Source of the DNA: JAAXGI01 sp965206975
GTDB taxonomy: Bacteria > Gemmatimonadota > Gemmatimonadetes > Longimicrobiales > Gaopeijiaceae
DNA length: 64,000 nt
Assembly (NCBI GenBank): GCA_965206975.1
Contig: OZ242253.1
Location: 1,116,001 to 1,180,000, forward strand
Reading direction: 5' to 3'
A model generated the notes under the pieces. That model did no database searches, was not told the origin of the DNA, and saw only the letters and a list, made by a program, of their open reading frames with translations. Below are positions 32,770 through 41,136 of the stretch, in pieces. The stretch's first letter is position 1. Every line of letters starts with the position of its first letter. A program made the translations under genes and the position numbers.

Positions 32770-34166
32770 CAGCCCGTGGCAGAAGTGGGTTTCCAGAGCG
32801 TCGGATAAAGGAGTGGGACCAGCGCCGAGGCGGGGGTGAGTTTGTGCCGATGTCGGATCTTGTAGCCTGAAGACCCGACAATGGGGCCGAGAAGGCCAAT
32901 CTGGCGGCAAAAGCGGCGAAGAATGTGCAATACGGTGGTGCTGACGTGGCATGCGAGTGCGGCGCCCTGCAGGCCGCGCGGGGTGCCAAAGCCGAAACGC
33001 TTGCGCATGAGAAGCCCGAGGTTGAAGGCGGCAGCCTGAATCAGGATCCGTTTTCGAATCTCCTCCTGCCCGCGGACGTGGACGCGGCGGAGTCCTCCGG
33101 TCCCCAGCATGTGGGCGAACCCCCGCTCCACCTTCTCCCCGCGCTGGCGCAGCAGCCGCTTCCCCCGGTTGCCCCGGATCCGGCGGCGGTTGGCGTAGGT
33201 CGGCTTCTGCGCGTCCCGGTTCCGCCTCCACTTCCGGCGGCCGCGGTCGGGCTCGCTCACGTAGCTCCGCAGCCCGCGGTCCTGCACGCCCGTCATCGTC
33301 TTGTTCGAGTGGTAGCCCTTGTCGGCCACCACTTCCCTCGGCTCAACCTCCGCCAGCTGCCGCTGCGCCTCGTCCAGCGTCACCGGCAGCGACGCCGTGT
33401 CTCCCCCGTCCATCGTCTGTACCGTCACCGCGACCACCGCCCCGGTCTCCATGTCGACCGCCTGCTCGAACTTGTGCGCCAGGCCGGTCCTGCCGTCCTT
33501 CATCTTCGTGACCCGCGCCTCCGGGTCGTGCGGATGCACCCACTCCTGGTTCGAGCCCTTCTTCGGACGCTTCCGGTCCAGCTTCGCGAGGTCTTTGCGC
33601 GTCGGCGTCTCGATCCCGGACGCCCTCGCCACCTCCTCCAGCCACTCCTCGTAGCCCCGCCCGTCGTCGCGCCGCACGATCGTGCGCATCGCCGCGTTCG
33701 CCTCCAGCGTCGTCGAGTCCACGCCCAGCGTCTTGCCGCTCAACAGACCCGACCCCTGCACCACCTCCAGCACCCGGCTGAACACCGCCGCGTGCGCTTC
33801 CACGCTCAGACGCTTCCTCGTCTTCGACAGGCTCGAATGCTCCGGCGGGTTCTTCTCCAGACCGTATCCGAGAAACTCACGCAGCGAAATCGAGTCCGCA
33901 CACCGCCACGCAATCCCCCGCTCCGAGCCGATCCCTTCCAGATATCCCACCATCAGCATCCGAAAATACACCCCCGGCGGGATACCCGGCCGCCCGCGCT
34001 TCTGCGCATAGAACTCCCGGCACGCCTCCTCCGCGAACTCGTCGAAACCGTGCTCCTCAAGCAGCCTGTTCAGTGCACGGTAGAATGGGTTGCCCAGCGC
34101 CCGAATCTCGCTCGCCGCCACGAACAACTCCTGCTGCCGACCCTTGCGCCGCTTGCCTAGCGCCAT
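32766..34166 (-). CDS. IS transposase (DDE, IS4/IS5 superfamily)
   Basis: The 466-residue protein has an N-terminal DUF772-type helical domain (about 30-110, with PPGVYFRMLMVGYLEG) and a DDE domain. Candidate catalytic residues are D in LGVDSTTLEANAAMR, D in VVADKGYHSNKT and E in GEKVERGFAHMLG. Between the first two lies the family-typical KGSNQEWVHPHDPEARVTKMKDGRT block. GGAGG precedes the ATG at 34166. The final codons come from the left inverted repeat and the TAG stop from the duplicated target CTAG, so the gene relies on the target for its stop. Full length with no frameshift, so probably active. Confidence 0.92.
   Translation of the reverse strand: MALGKRRKGRQQELFVAASEIRALGNPFYRALNRLLEEHGFDEFAEEACREFYAQKRGRPGIPPGVYFRMLMVGYLEGIGSERGIAWRCADSISLREFLGYGLEKNPPEHSSLSKTRKRLSVEAHAAVFSRVLEVVQGSGLLSGKTLGVDSTTLEANAAMRTIVRRDDGRGYEEWLEEVARASGIETPTRKDLAKLDRKRPKKGSNQEWVHPHDPEARVTKMKDGRTGLAHKFEQAVDMETGAVVAVTVQTMDGGDTASLPVTLDEAQRQLAEVEPREVVADKGYHSNKTMTGVQDRGLRSYVSEPDRGRRKWRRNRDAQKPTYANRRRIRGNRGKRLLRQRGEKVERGFAHMLGTGGLRRVHVRGQEEIRKRILIQAAAFNLGLLMRKRFGFGTPRGLQGAALACHVSTTVLHILRRFCRQIGLLGPIVGSSGYKIRHRHKLTPASALVPLLYPTLWKPTSATGC
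32770..32786 (+). repeat. IS terminal inverted repeat, left
   Basis: CAGCCCGTGGCAGAAGT; 15 of 17 positions match the complement of 34235-34251. Confidence 0.85.
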
Positions 34167-34234
34167 CGCCCTCCTCCATCGCAAAGACCCCTGTTCACCT
34201 CTAATCTAATCCACTCATACCGGCTGCAGGGAAG

Positions 34235-34251
34235 ACTTTTTCCACGGGCTG
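34235..34251 (-). repeat. IS terminal inverted repeat, right
   Basis: Minus-strand CAGCCCGTGGAAAAAGT; matches the left end at 15 of 17 positions. Confidence 0.85.
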
Positions 34252-34255
34252 CTAG
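34252..34255. repeat. Target-site duplication CTAG, right
   Basis: Second copy of the 4-bp target, which contains the TAG stop codon of the HD-hydrolase gene on the minus strand. Confidence 0.8.
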
Positions 34256-35544
34256 GCCCCCCTGCCCCCAAGTAACCCAAGGACCGCCTCGGGTGCCACT
34301 TCGCGGCGCTCCGCCGTGAAGACCCTGAGGACCCGACTCGACCGGTACAGCTCCTCGGCCACGCCTAGGAGATCGATGACGCCGGGGAGACCCTCGGCAC
34401 CCAGGCGCTCGACCCCACCGCCCCTCCGAAGTACGAGAAGGTCGAGGTCCAGCATCCGCCGCTTCGAGGGGTAATCGAGCATGACCTCGCCCGGGTGGAG
34501 TCCGAGCTCGGAGGCGAGCGTGTCCTCGCACGCACGGCGCTCGGTGCACTCGACGGAGATCCAAGGAGGGAGGGCGACCCCCTCAAGCTCCGGCGCCGTC
34601 AGTTCACACGCCCTCTTCGGGAGCCTGCGATTCAGGAGGCCGGGAACCCACGAACCTCCAATCCGGTGCACGCCCGGATCCTCGTGGGAGCGTGCCCTGC
34701 GCTGGATTCGGTACAGGAGGTTCTCGTCGGTCGGGCCGACGAGCTCGTCCTTCGCGATGAGGCCCGCCCCGACCGCGTCGCCCACGATCCGCCGGTAGAG
34801 GGCGGTGGCGCTCCGCACTGCGTGATGCCAGTACACGTTCCGGAACATCTGGTACTTCGCGAAGAGGAGGGACTCGAGCGTGCTGATCGCCTTCTCCTGA
34901 ACGCCGACCTCCGTCTTGCCGGAGTCCGGATCCTCGAGGAGAACGAGACCCTGCAAGAGTCGGTCGACGTCCACCTCACCATACGGGACGCCGCAGCAGC
35001 GCGCGTCGCGCCTCAAGTAGTCCATCTTGTCCAGATCCAGGCTCCCGTTGACAAGACCCCGTAGCGGGAGCTCGCTCTCGCCCCGAATCAGGGCATAGAT
35101 CTCCGCCGCAGCGCCCGGACCCAAGGGACGGAGCGCTTCCTCCAGTTCGGGCGAGGCGAAGAAGCGCGCACTCACCTCTTCATGACCACCGGGGAAGCGG
35201 TCCGCCTCGAGCTCCTCGAGAGCGTGCGAGAAGGCGTAGTGCCCGATGTCGTGCAGGAGCGCTGCGTAGGGGATGAGCTCCGAGCGGGCCCACACGCCCG
35301 CTGCCCCCCCTCCCCTCTCCCGGAGGAGCCGAAGCGCCTTCCCGGCGAGGTGATATACTCCGAGGGCGTGGGAGAACCGGGTGTGCGTGGCTCCCGGATA
35401 CACGAGGTAGGCAAGCCCCAGCTGCCGAATGTAGCGTTGCCGCTGAAAGGCGGTGGTATCGACGATTCGGACGGCGACAGGGTCCAGCCGGATCGCATTC
35501 CAAAGAGGATCCCGAATGATCCGGAAGCGGGCGGAAGCCGACAT
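34252..35544 (-). CDS. HD-superfamily phosphohydrolase (COG1078 type)
   Basis: Metal-dependent HD-domain hydrolase related to dNTP triphosphohydrolases (SAMHD1/YdhJ-like). The 430-residue protein shows QLGLAYLVYPGATHTRFSHALG with the first histidine ligand, LLHDIGHYAFSHALE with the central H-D pair, and DLDKMDYLRRDARCCGVPYGEVD, the family's later aspartate and substrate-loop signature. The C-terminal 170 residues form a variable domain. The ATG at 35544 is used; the frame is open to 35580. The stop codon lies in the right CTAG repeat of the insertion sequence, so the coding sequence is intact. Nucleotide substrate is inferred from family. Confidence 0.9.
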   Translation of the reverse strand: MSASARFRIIRDPLWNAIRLDPVAVRIVDTTAFQRQRYIRQLGLAYLVYPGATHTRFSHALGVYHLAGKALRLLRERGGGAAGVWARSELIPYAALLHDIGHYAFSHALEELEADRFPGGHEEVSARFFASPELEEALRPLGPGAAAEIYALIRGESELPLRGLVNGSLDLDKMDYLRRDARCCGVPYGEVDVDRLLQGLVLLEDPDSGKTEVGVQEKAISTLESLLFAKYQMFRNVYWHHAVRSATALYRRIVGDAVGAGLIAKDELVGPTDENLLYRIQRRARSHEDPGVHRIGGSWVPGLLNRRLPKRACELTAPELEGVALPPWISVECTERRACEDTLASELGLHPGEVMLDYPSKRRMLDLDLLVLRRGGGVERLGAEGLPGVIDLLGVAEELYRSSRVLRVFTAERREVAPEAVLGLLGGRGA

Positions 35545-36276
35545 GGCCCCGAGTGTACGCGCCCTCCCGGCTGGGGGCAACGAACGACCGGGCGCTTCGC
35601 CGGCCCCTTCCCGGAACCGAAGGACCCCGGGGGATGCGGGAAGTCACCCCGGCGCCTCGTGGGCGAAATCGGCACGCGGGTTGTGGTTGCAGCCGCTCCG
35701 GACAAGGAGTAGCCTTCTCCGGCTCGGGACGCCCGCGCGGGCCGGAGGGAGCGGAGCACGGCGTCGCCCGCGCACGGCACCCGCTGCGCTTCGGGAGAAG
35801 ATGGGAGCGGGGGTTCGAGGCACCGCGCGAATCCGATGCGGTCGCCCGAACCCTCCCCCCGCACCGCCCGGCGGCGGGGTGCGTCCGGCTCGGCAGGCAT
35901 ATCGCGATGTTCCCGTTACCGAGCACGATCGATGCTTGTGCCCAGGACGCTGCCGGGGCGCCCTGTCTGCGTGGAGCGGACGACACTAGCTTCCCGGCCG
36001 CAGGCGCAGAGCCACGCCTCGGGCTCACCCCTGCGTCGCCGTCGCAGGTGGGATGCGGGAGCGCCACGCCAGGGAGCAGGCGGCCCGGTCCCTTGCCGGT
36101 GACCCGAAGGGACGGGCACCGCTGCCCGCCTCACACCACTCGCGGCGACGCAGCTCACTCCGGGGAACGACCTGCCGAGAAGCGCATACACCTCCGGCCC
36201 CCTAACTTCATGCGGGCCGTCCCGGATCGCCGGACGGACCACTGGACCCAGTACGCGGGAAGAACGAGCACGACAG
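35545..36276. other. 732-base region without a recognisable gene
   Basis: Open frames run through both strands but none has a ribosome binding site with recognisable protein content. A box TAACTTCA at 36203 may be a promoter for the next gene. No tRNA, repeat or hairpin with U-tract is evident. It may hold a decayed gene too altered to identify. Confidence 0.45.
36203..36210 (+). promoter_or_regulatory. TAnnTTC box upstream of the SirB1 gene
   Basis: TAACTTCA lies 67 nt before the ATG at 36277 and resembles the ACIII operon box TAACTTCC. No clear -35. Confidence 0.3.
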
Positions 36277-37125
36277 ATGAGCGCTCCCGACCCCTCCGTG
36301 AGACGCGCCTTCGCGGCAGAAGTGGGTCAGTCCGACCAGGAGATGGACTTGGCCCGCGCCACCCTTTTGATCGCAGGAGAGGAGTATCCCGGGCTCTCCG
36401 TCGAGGGCCATCTCAGCCGACTGGACCAGATGGCGGAAGAGGTGAAGGACCGAGTCGGCGACGAGCTGGCGGAGTTGGTGGTCGTTCAGGAGCTCCTTCG
36501 GGACATCTTCGACGAGAAGAGCTATCGGGGGAACCGGGAAGCGTACTACGACCCGAGGAACTCCTTTCTGAATGACGTGCTGGACCGAAGGAAGGGGATC
36601 CCGCTCACGCTCGGGATCATCCTCCTCGAGACCGGTTGGAGGCTCGGCCTGCCGCTTGAGGGCGTGAACTTCCCGGGCCACTTCCTCATCCGCTACCCTG
36701 GCCTGACCATCCGCCTCCTCATCGACCCGTTCGACGGAGGCCGGATCTGGTTCGAGGATGAGGCGCAGAAGCTCCTCGACCGGGTGTACGGGGAGATGGT
36801 CCGAGTCAGGCCCCGGTTCCTGAAGCCGGCGGGTCGAAGGGATATCGTGGTCCGCCTACTGGCCAACCTGAAGGGGATCTACGGGAACGTCCAGGACTAC
36901 CGCCGGGCGCTCGCCGCGGTTGAGCGGATCCTGATAATTCACCCGACGGCGGCGAGCCAGATCCGCGACCGGGGGACGCTCCTCGCCCGGCTGGGACGCC
37001 CCGATGAAGCGATCGAGCAGCTTCAGTGGTACCTCGACTACGCGCCCGTCGCGCCGGATGCAAGGCGTGTTCGTGCGCTCGTCGCGGAGTTGAAGGCCTC
37101 GGGGAGCGGGAACGAGGGACCGTGA
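36277..37125 (+). CDS. SirB1-family transglutaminase-like protein with TPR
   Basis: The 282-residue protein matches the SirB1/DUF1347-type family: a transglutaminase-like N-terminal region with YYDPRNSFLNDVLDRRKGIPLTLGIILLE (about 90-118) and GVNFPGHFLIRY (128-139), followed by TPR-like helices (about 195-270, with RRALAAVERILIIHPTAA). The catalytic cysteine of true transglutaminases is absent, as is usual in this family. Role unknown; members occur near ribosome, tRNA or cofactor genes. Its TGA overlaps the GTG of the YgfZ-type gene by 4 nt, so the two are coupled and may work on the same process. Confidence 0.85.
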   Translation: MSAPDPSVRRAFAAEVGQSDQEMDLARATLLIAGEEYPGLSVEGHLSRLDQMAEEVKDRVGDELAELVVVQELLRDIFDEKSYRGNREAYYDPRNSFLNDVLDRRKGIPLTLGIILLETGWRLGLPLEGVNFPGHFLIRYPGLTIRLLIDPFDGGRIWFEDEAQKLLDRVYGEMVRVRPRFLKPAGRRDIVVRLLANLKGIYGNVQDYRRALAAVERILIIHPTAASQIRDRGTLLARLGRPDEAIEQLQWYLDYAPVAPDARRVRALVAELKASGSGNEGP

Positions 37126-38186
37126 CGAGAGGATACGGCGCGGCGTACGAGGGTGGGGCGCTTCTGGAGCGCGCTCCGCGCGCCTTTCTCGTGGTCGCCG
37201 GGCGGGCCGCCGACCAGATGCTCTCCGGGATCCTAACGAGCGCGATGCCCCCCGCCCTCACCCAGAGCGGGGGGATCTGGACGGGCCTCGCCCCCTACTC
37301 GGCGATCCTCACCCCGCGGGGCCGGTTCGTGACAGACCTTCGGATCCACCGGCTCACGAGCGCCGAGGGGGGAAGCCTCCTGCTCGACCTGCCGGGCGGC
37401 GGCCTTGAGGACGCGCTATCCCACTTCGAGAAGTACCTCCCCCCGAGAATGGCCCGTGCGGCCCCTCCCGGGGCAACGCTAGGCACGCTCACCGTTGCGG
37501 GGCCGTCGGCTCCTCGCGCCCTCGCCCGGACCATTGGGCTCCCGGGGCGGGAATCCGAGCTCGTGGAAGCGGCCGAAGGCGCAGAGTGGATCACCGGCGA
37601 GAGCCCGGGAACCGGAGCCCGCGTCGTGCGATCCGGCGACGTCATCCCTCCGGCCTTCGACGTCATCGCCCCGGTCGACCGGCTGCGCGAAGCGAGGCAC
37701 GCACTCGTGGAAGACGGGGTCGTCGACGGGGGAGGCGAACTCTGGCACGTACTCCGCCTCGAGAAGGGGCGCCCCGCCTTCGGTTTCGAACTCGGTGGTG
37801 ACACGATGCCGGCCGAGGCGGGGGTCCAGGAGCGATGCATCGACTTCTCCAAGGGTTGCTTCACGGGGCAGGAGGTCGTGGTTCGGCTGAGGGACCGCGG
37901 ACACGTGAACCGGAGCCTGCGGGGCCTCCTCCTCGGAGAGGCCGACCTCCCGCCGACTGGGACCGAGCTCTTCGCTGCCGGGCGGGAGAGGCCCTCCGGC
38001 ACGGTGATGGCGGTGGCCGCTTCACCACTCTTCGGCCAGGGGATCGGGCTCGCCTTCGTGCGCCGCGAGGTAGAGCCTCCGGCAACGGTCTTCCTCGGTG
38101 CGCCCGAGGGCCCTCCCGCGCGCGTTCGGGCACTCTCGGCCGAGGGTTGGCTCACGGTGGAGGGGGACCCGGGCCTCGCGTCCTGA
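37122..38186 (+). CDS. ygfZ: Folate-binding YgfZ/GcvT-fold protein
   Basis: Tetrahydrofolate-binding protein that supports assembly or repair of certain iron-sulfur enzymes. The 354-residue protein has the aminomethyltransferase-like fold and the YgfZ signature K-G-C-[FY]-x-G-Q-E (SKGCFTGQEVVVRLRDRG near 250-267), which separates it from glycine cleavage T-protein. GTG at 37122 overlaps the SirB1 stop. MgtE follows after 25 nt, suggesting a three-gene unit. Although GcvP and GcvH are encoded 18 kb away, this protein is not expected to replace GcvT. Confidence 0.88.
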   Translation: MTRGYGAAYEGGALLERAPRAFLVVAGRAADQMLSGILTSAMPPALTQSGGIWTGLAPYSAILTPRGRFVTDLRIHRLTSAEGGSLLLDLPGGGLEDALSHFEKYLPPRMARAAPPGATLGTLTVAGPSAPRALARTIGLPGRESELVEAAEGAEWITGESPGTGARVVRSGDVIPPAFDVIAPVDRLREARHALVEDGVVDGGGELWHVLRLEKGRPAFGFELGGDTMPAEAGVQERCIDFSKGCFTGQEVVVRLRDRGHVNRSLRGLLLGEADLPPTGTELFAAGRERPSGTVMAVAASPLFGQGIGLAFVRREVEPPATVFLGAPEGPPARVRALSAEGWLTVEGDPGLAS

Positions 38187-38211
38187 GCGCGGCGGCCCCC
38201 GAGAGGTACGG

Positions 38212-39609
38212 ATGAGCTCTTCCTTCGATTCGCCGGCCTTCGTCCACGATCTCCGCCGCGCCGTTGCGCGGGGAGAGCTAGCCGCACTCTCCCCGCAGGT
38301 AGAGGAGCTTCGCGCTCAGCAGCTCGTCGACCTATGGCCGGAGCTCGAGCCGGAAGAGCGGGGGGCAGTCCTCGCCCAGATCTCGACCGCGAAGGCAGCC
38401 GAACTCGTATCCAACCTCTCGGAACGGGAGCAGCCCGAGCTCCTCGAGATCCTCTCGCCCCGCGATCTGGCGGAGGTCATGGAGGAGCTGAGCCCCGATG
38501 ACCTCGCCGACGCACTGCAAGCGCTCGAGGCAAGCGACCCGGAACGTGTAACAGAGGTCAAGTCCCTCCTCAACACCCAGACGCTCGCCGTCGCGGACAC
38601 CCTTGTGGGCTACGAGGAGGAAGAGGCCGGCGGGCTCATGACCCCCGAGTTCCTCTCCGTTCAGGCCACCATGACGTGCGGCCAGGTACTCGAGTTCCTC
38701 AGGCGGGCCCACCCCGACGCCGAAACGATCTACTACCTCTATGTGGTGGACGGCTCGAACCGCCTTGCCGGCGTCCTCTCCCTCCGGGACCTGATCGTCG
38801 GCGAGCCCGGCGCGCGCGTCCGGGACCTCATGGACGCGGATGTGGTCAAGGTCCATACGGATACCGACCAGGAGGACGTGGCGCGCCTCATGGCCGACTA
38901 CGACCTCTCGGTCCTCCCGGTCGTGGACACGGACGGTCAACTCGTGGGGATCGTCACGGTCGACGACGTGCTCGATGTCCTCGAAGAGGAGGCTACCGAG
39001 GACATCCACCGCCTCGGTGGTGCACCGATCGACATCGACTACGTGCACGCCAATCCGTGGCTCCTCTTTCGGAAGCGAGCCTCGTGGCTCGTCCTCCTCG
39101 TCGTGTCGATGACGCTCACCTTCAACGTCATCGCCCACTACGAAGCGATCATCGAGGAAGTCGTGATCCTCGCCGCTTTCATCCCGCTACTCATCGGAAC
39201 AGGGGGGAATGTGGGATCGCAGGTGGCCACCCTCGTCGTTCGCGCCCTCGCCACCCGCGAGCTCGAGCTTCGCGACTACCTGAAAGTGCTCGCCAAGGAG
39301 ATCGGCACCGGGATGCTCCTGGGCACCGCCTTCGGGCTCTTCATGGCGCTTTACGTCCTCATCTTCCGCGCCGAGCCGCGGATCGCGCTCGCGCTCGGGA
39401 TCACGATGGTCTTGATCTCGTTCACCGCGAATCTCGTCGGTGCGAGCCTCCCCTTCCTCTTCCGCTGGCTGAAGATCGATCCGGCCCTCACCTCTTCCCC
39501 TGGGATCACGACCGTGATGGACGTCCTCGGCCTGCTGATCTACTTCCGGGTGGTGATCTGGATCGTCGGCCCTCTCCTTGAGGGGGCCGGGGGTCCGCTC
39601 GGACCCTGA
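38212..39609 (+). CDS. mgtE: Magnesium transporter MgtE
   Basis: Homodimeric Mg2+ channel gated by cytoplasmic magnesium. The 465-residue protein has the N-terminal superhelical domain (about 20-130, repeated LSxxDLAExxEELSPDDLADAL pattern), two CBS domains (about 140-260, including MTPEFLSV and DLSVLPVVDTDGQLVGIVTVDD), a connecting helix, and five membrane helices with FIPLLIGTGGNVGSQ and SSPGITTVMDVLGLLIYF, which form the pore. All are normal for MgtE. GAGAGG lies five bases before the ATG. Magnesium control is likely built into the protein; no M-box riboswitch is visible. Confidence 0.95.
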   Translation: MSSSFDSPAFVHDLRRAVARGELAALSPQVEELRAQQLVDLWPELEPEERGAVLAQISTAKAAELVSNLSEREQPELLEILSPRDLAEVMEELSPDDLADALQALEASDPERVTEVKSLLNTQTLAVADTLVGYEEEEAGGLMTPEFLSVQATMTCGQVLEFLRRAHPDAETIYYLYVVDGSNRLAGVLSLRDLIVGEPGARVRDLMDADVVKVHTDTDQEDVARLMADYDLSVLPVVDTDGQLVGIVTVDDVLDVLEEEATEDIHRLGGAPIDIDYVHANPWLLFRKRASWLVLLVVSMTLTFNVIAHYEAIIEEVVILAAFIPLLIGTGGNVGSQVATLVVRALATRELELRDYLKVLAKEIGTGMLLGTAFGLFMALYVLIFRAEPRIALALGITMVLISFTANLVGASLPFLFRWLKIDPALTSSPGITTVMDVLGLLIYFRVVIWIVGPLLEGAGGPLGP

Positions 39610-39642
39610 CCTTCCAGGGGCCGTTCGGCAGCCGGGGCGCCG

Positions 39643-40641
39643 CTAGTCGGCGGCGAGGTAGCACTCCACGATCTTCTCGCCGTGCAGGCGGCCGTTCTCG
39701 ATGAAGATGCGATTCGCGTCGATCCCGGCGGCGAGGACCCCTGCAATGAAGAGCCCCGGCACCGGCGTCTCCATCGTGTTCGTGTCGTGGGCGGGAACCC
39801 CGGTCTCGCCGTCCACGGGCACGCCCGCGGAGCGGAGGAGGACCGGCCCCGGGCGCCACCCCGTGAGGGCAAGGACGAAGTCGTTCGCCAGCTCCTCGGT
39901 CCGTCCCGTCTCCTCCGACCTGAGGAGGACGGAACGCGGGCGGATTTCCACGACGCGGTGGTACCACCGCACCGCGATCTCCCCCGCCGCCACTCGGTTC
40001 CGGATATCGGGGAGGACCCACGCCTTCACCCCCGAATCGAAGTCCCCCTTCATGTGAACGAGTGTGACGGGTGCCCCGACCCGGAAGAGCTCCAGCGCGG
40101 CCTCGACGGCTGAGTTTCCCCCTCCGACGACGACCACGTCCTGCCTCCAGTAGGGGTGTGCCTCGCGGTAGTAGTGTGAGACCTTCCCGAGATCCTCCCC
40201 GGGGACACCCAGGTAGTTCGGCTCCTCGAACCCCCCGGTTGCGACCACCACGGCCCGGACCCGCCAGGCCTCCGACTCGCCCCCGCTTCGCCGAGTCGTC
40301 AGCTCGAAGCCCGACTCCTCCTTCACGATCCCCTCCACCTCGTGGTAGGTCCGGACGTCCAGGTCGAAATAGCGGGCCACCCCGCGATAGTACGCGAGCG
40401 CCTCCTTCCGGGTCGGGTTCGCCGCTGACGTGACGAAGGGGAGCCCCTCGATCTCGAGATTCTCGGGAGTGGAGAAAAAGGTCATGTACGGCGGATAGCC
40501 CACGAGGGACGAACAGAGCGGCCCCCGGTCGAAGACGACCGCCCCCACCCCCCGCCGCATCGCCGCAGCCGCGACCGCGAGGCCGCACGGGCCCGCCCCG
40601 ACGACCGCGATCTCCCTCTTCTGCCCATCCGTCATCTTCAC
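39643..40641 (-). CDS. ypdA: YpdA-family bacillithiol disulfide reductase-like protein
   Basis: Flavoprotein of the thioredoxin-reductase fold that, in the YpdA family, reduces bacillithiol disulfide with NADPH. The 332-residue protein has an FAD site VGAGPCGLAVAAAAMRRG at about 14-31, the YpdA-typical GYPPYMTFFSTPENLEIEG, an NADPH site VVVGGGNSAVEAALEL near 170-185 and a C-terminal FAD motif FIAGVLAAG. There is no CxxC active site as in TrxB, as expected. GTG at 40641 has AGAGGA at good spacing; ATG at 40635 is an alternative. If correct, the organism probably makes bacillithiol. Confidence 0.88.
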   Translation of the reverse strand: MKMTDGQKREIAVVGAGPCGLAVAAAAMRRGVGAVVFDRGPLCSSLVGYPPYMTFFSTPENLEIEGLPFVTSAANPTRKEALAYYRGVARYFDLDVRTYHEVEGIVKEESGFELTTRRSGGESEAWRVRAVVVATGGFEEPNYLGVPGEDLGKVSHYYREAHPYWRQDVVVVGGGNSAVEAALELFRVGAPVTLVHMKGDFDSGVKAWVLPDIRNRVAAGEIAVRWYHRVVEIRPRSVLLRSEETGRTEELANDFVLALTGWRPGPVLLRSAGVPVDGETGVPAHDTNTMETPVPGLFIAGVLAAGIDANRIFIENGRLHGEKIVECYLAAD

Positions 40642-40705
40642 TTCCGTTCCTCTCCTCGGTGTGCGCCACCCGATCGACCCGGGCCCGCGCCACGGCCCAT
40701 CGAAC

Positions 40706-40713
40706 TATCTTCC
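40706..40713 (+). promoter_or_regulatory. TAnnTTCC box upstream of the lux-type cluster
   Basis: TATCTTCC lies about 152 nt before the small coiled-coil gene at 40865, matching other boxes in the window. Confidence 0.3.
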
Positions 40714-40864
40714 GTGCGCGAGGCGTGCAAGTTATCACCACGGAACGTGCAGGCTCGAGGTAGCGCGGTTGCTGGCCGCCTCGCCGCCCCTCACCGTGCG
40801 CCCCTCCTGCGTCGCCGGCCCGCGCCCGTCGAGACGCCACCCTCCACTCCCGCACCCGACGCGT

Positions 40865-41131
40865 ATGACCACGATCGAATCGGAGACCCGCCGCGCCCTC
40901 GCCCGACTGCGGCGCGCGCTCGAGAAGTCAAGCCGGGAGCTAGACACGCTCTCGGGGGCGATCCGCCACGCGGAGGAGCGGGGCTTTCCCGAAGAGCGCT
41001 ACGCTGAGGCCGCGCGGTCTCTCGAAGCCCTCCACACCTTCTGCAACGAGGAGGCCGAACGCCTAGAGGAGAAGATCCTCGCTGCGGGCGGACTCGAACC
41101 GGGGCGGGTCCGCCGCTCCTCGGCGCGCTGA
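40865..41131 (+). CDS. Small coiled-coil protein, first gene of the luxEC cluster
   Basis: The 88-residue product is highly charged and helical, with heptad-like spacing over about residues 5-70 and one cysteine in LHTFCNEEAERLEEK. No family recognised. It ends 5 nt before the GTG of the luxE-like gene, so it is very likely cotranscribed with luxE and luxC. It could serve as an acyl carrier or scaffold for them, but it lacks the DSL serine motif of acyl carrier proteins, so a carrier role is unlikely. Confidence 0.65.
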   Translation: MTTIESETRRALARLRRALEKSSRELDTLSGAIRHAEERGFPEERYAEAARSLEALHTFCNEEAERLEEKILAAGGLEPGRVRRSSAR

Positions 41132-41136
41132 TCCGC

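Larger units (their letters stand above)
32770..34251 (-). mobile_element. Insertion sequence, IS5/IS1182-like, 1482 bp
   Basis: A complete element with 17-bp terminal inverted repeats (cagcccgtgg plus seven more positions, 15 of 17 matching), flanked by a 4-bp direct repeat CTAG, and carrying one full-length transposase gene. It was inserted in the palindrome GGGGCCTAGGCCCC at the 3' end of the HD-hydrolase gene. The intact ends and open frame suggest a recent and possibly still mobile insertion. Family assignment rests on the transposase and target size. Confidence 0.9.
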
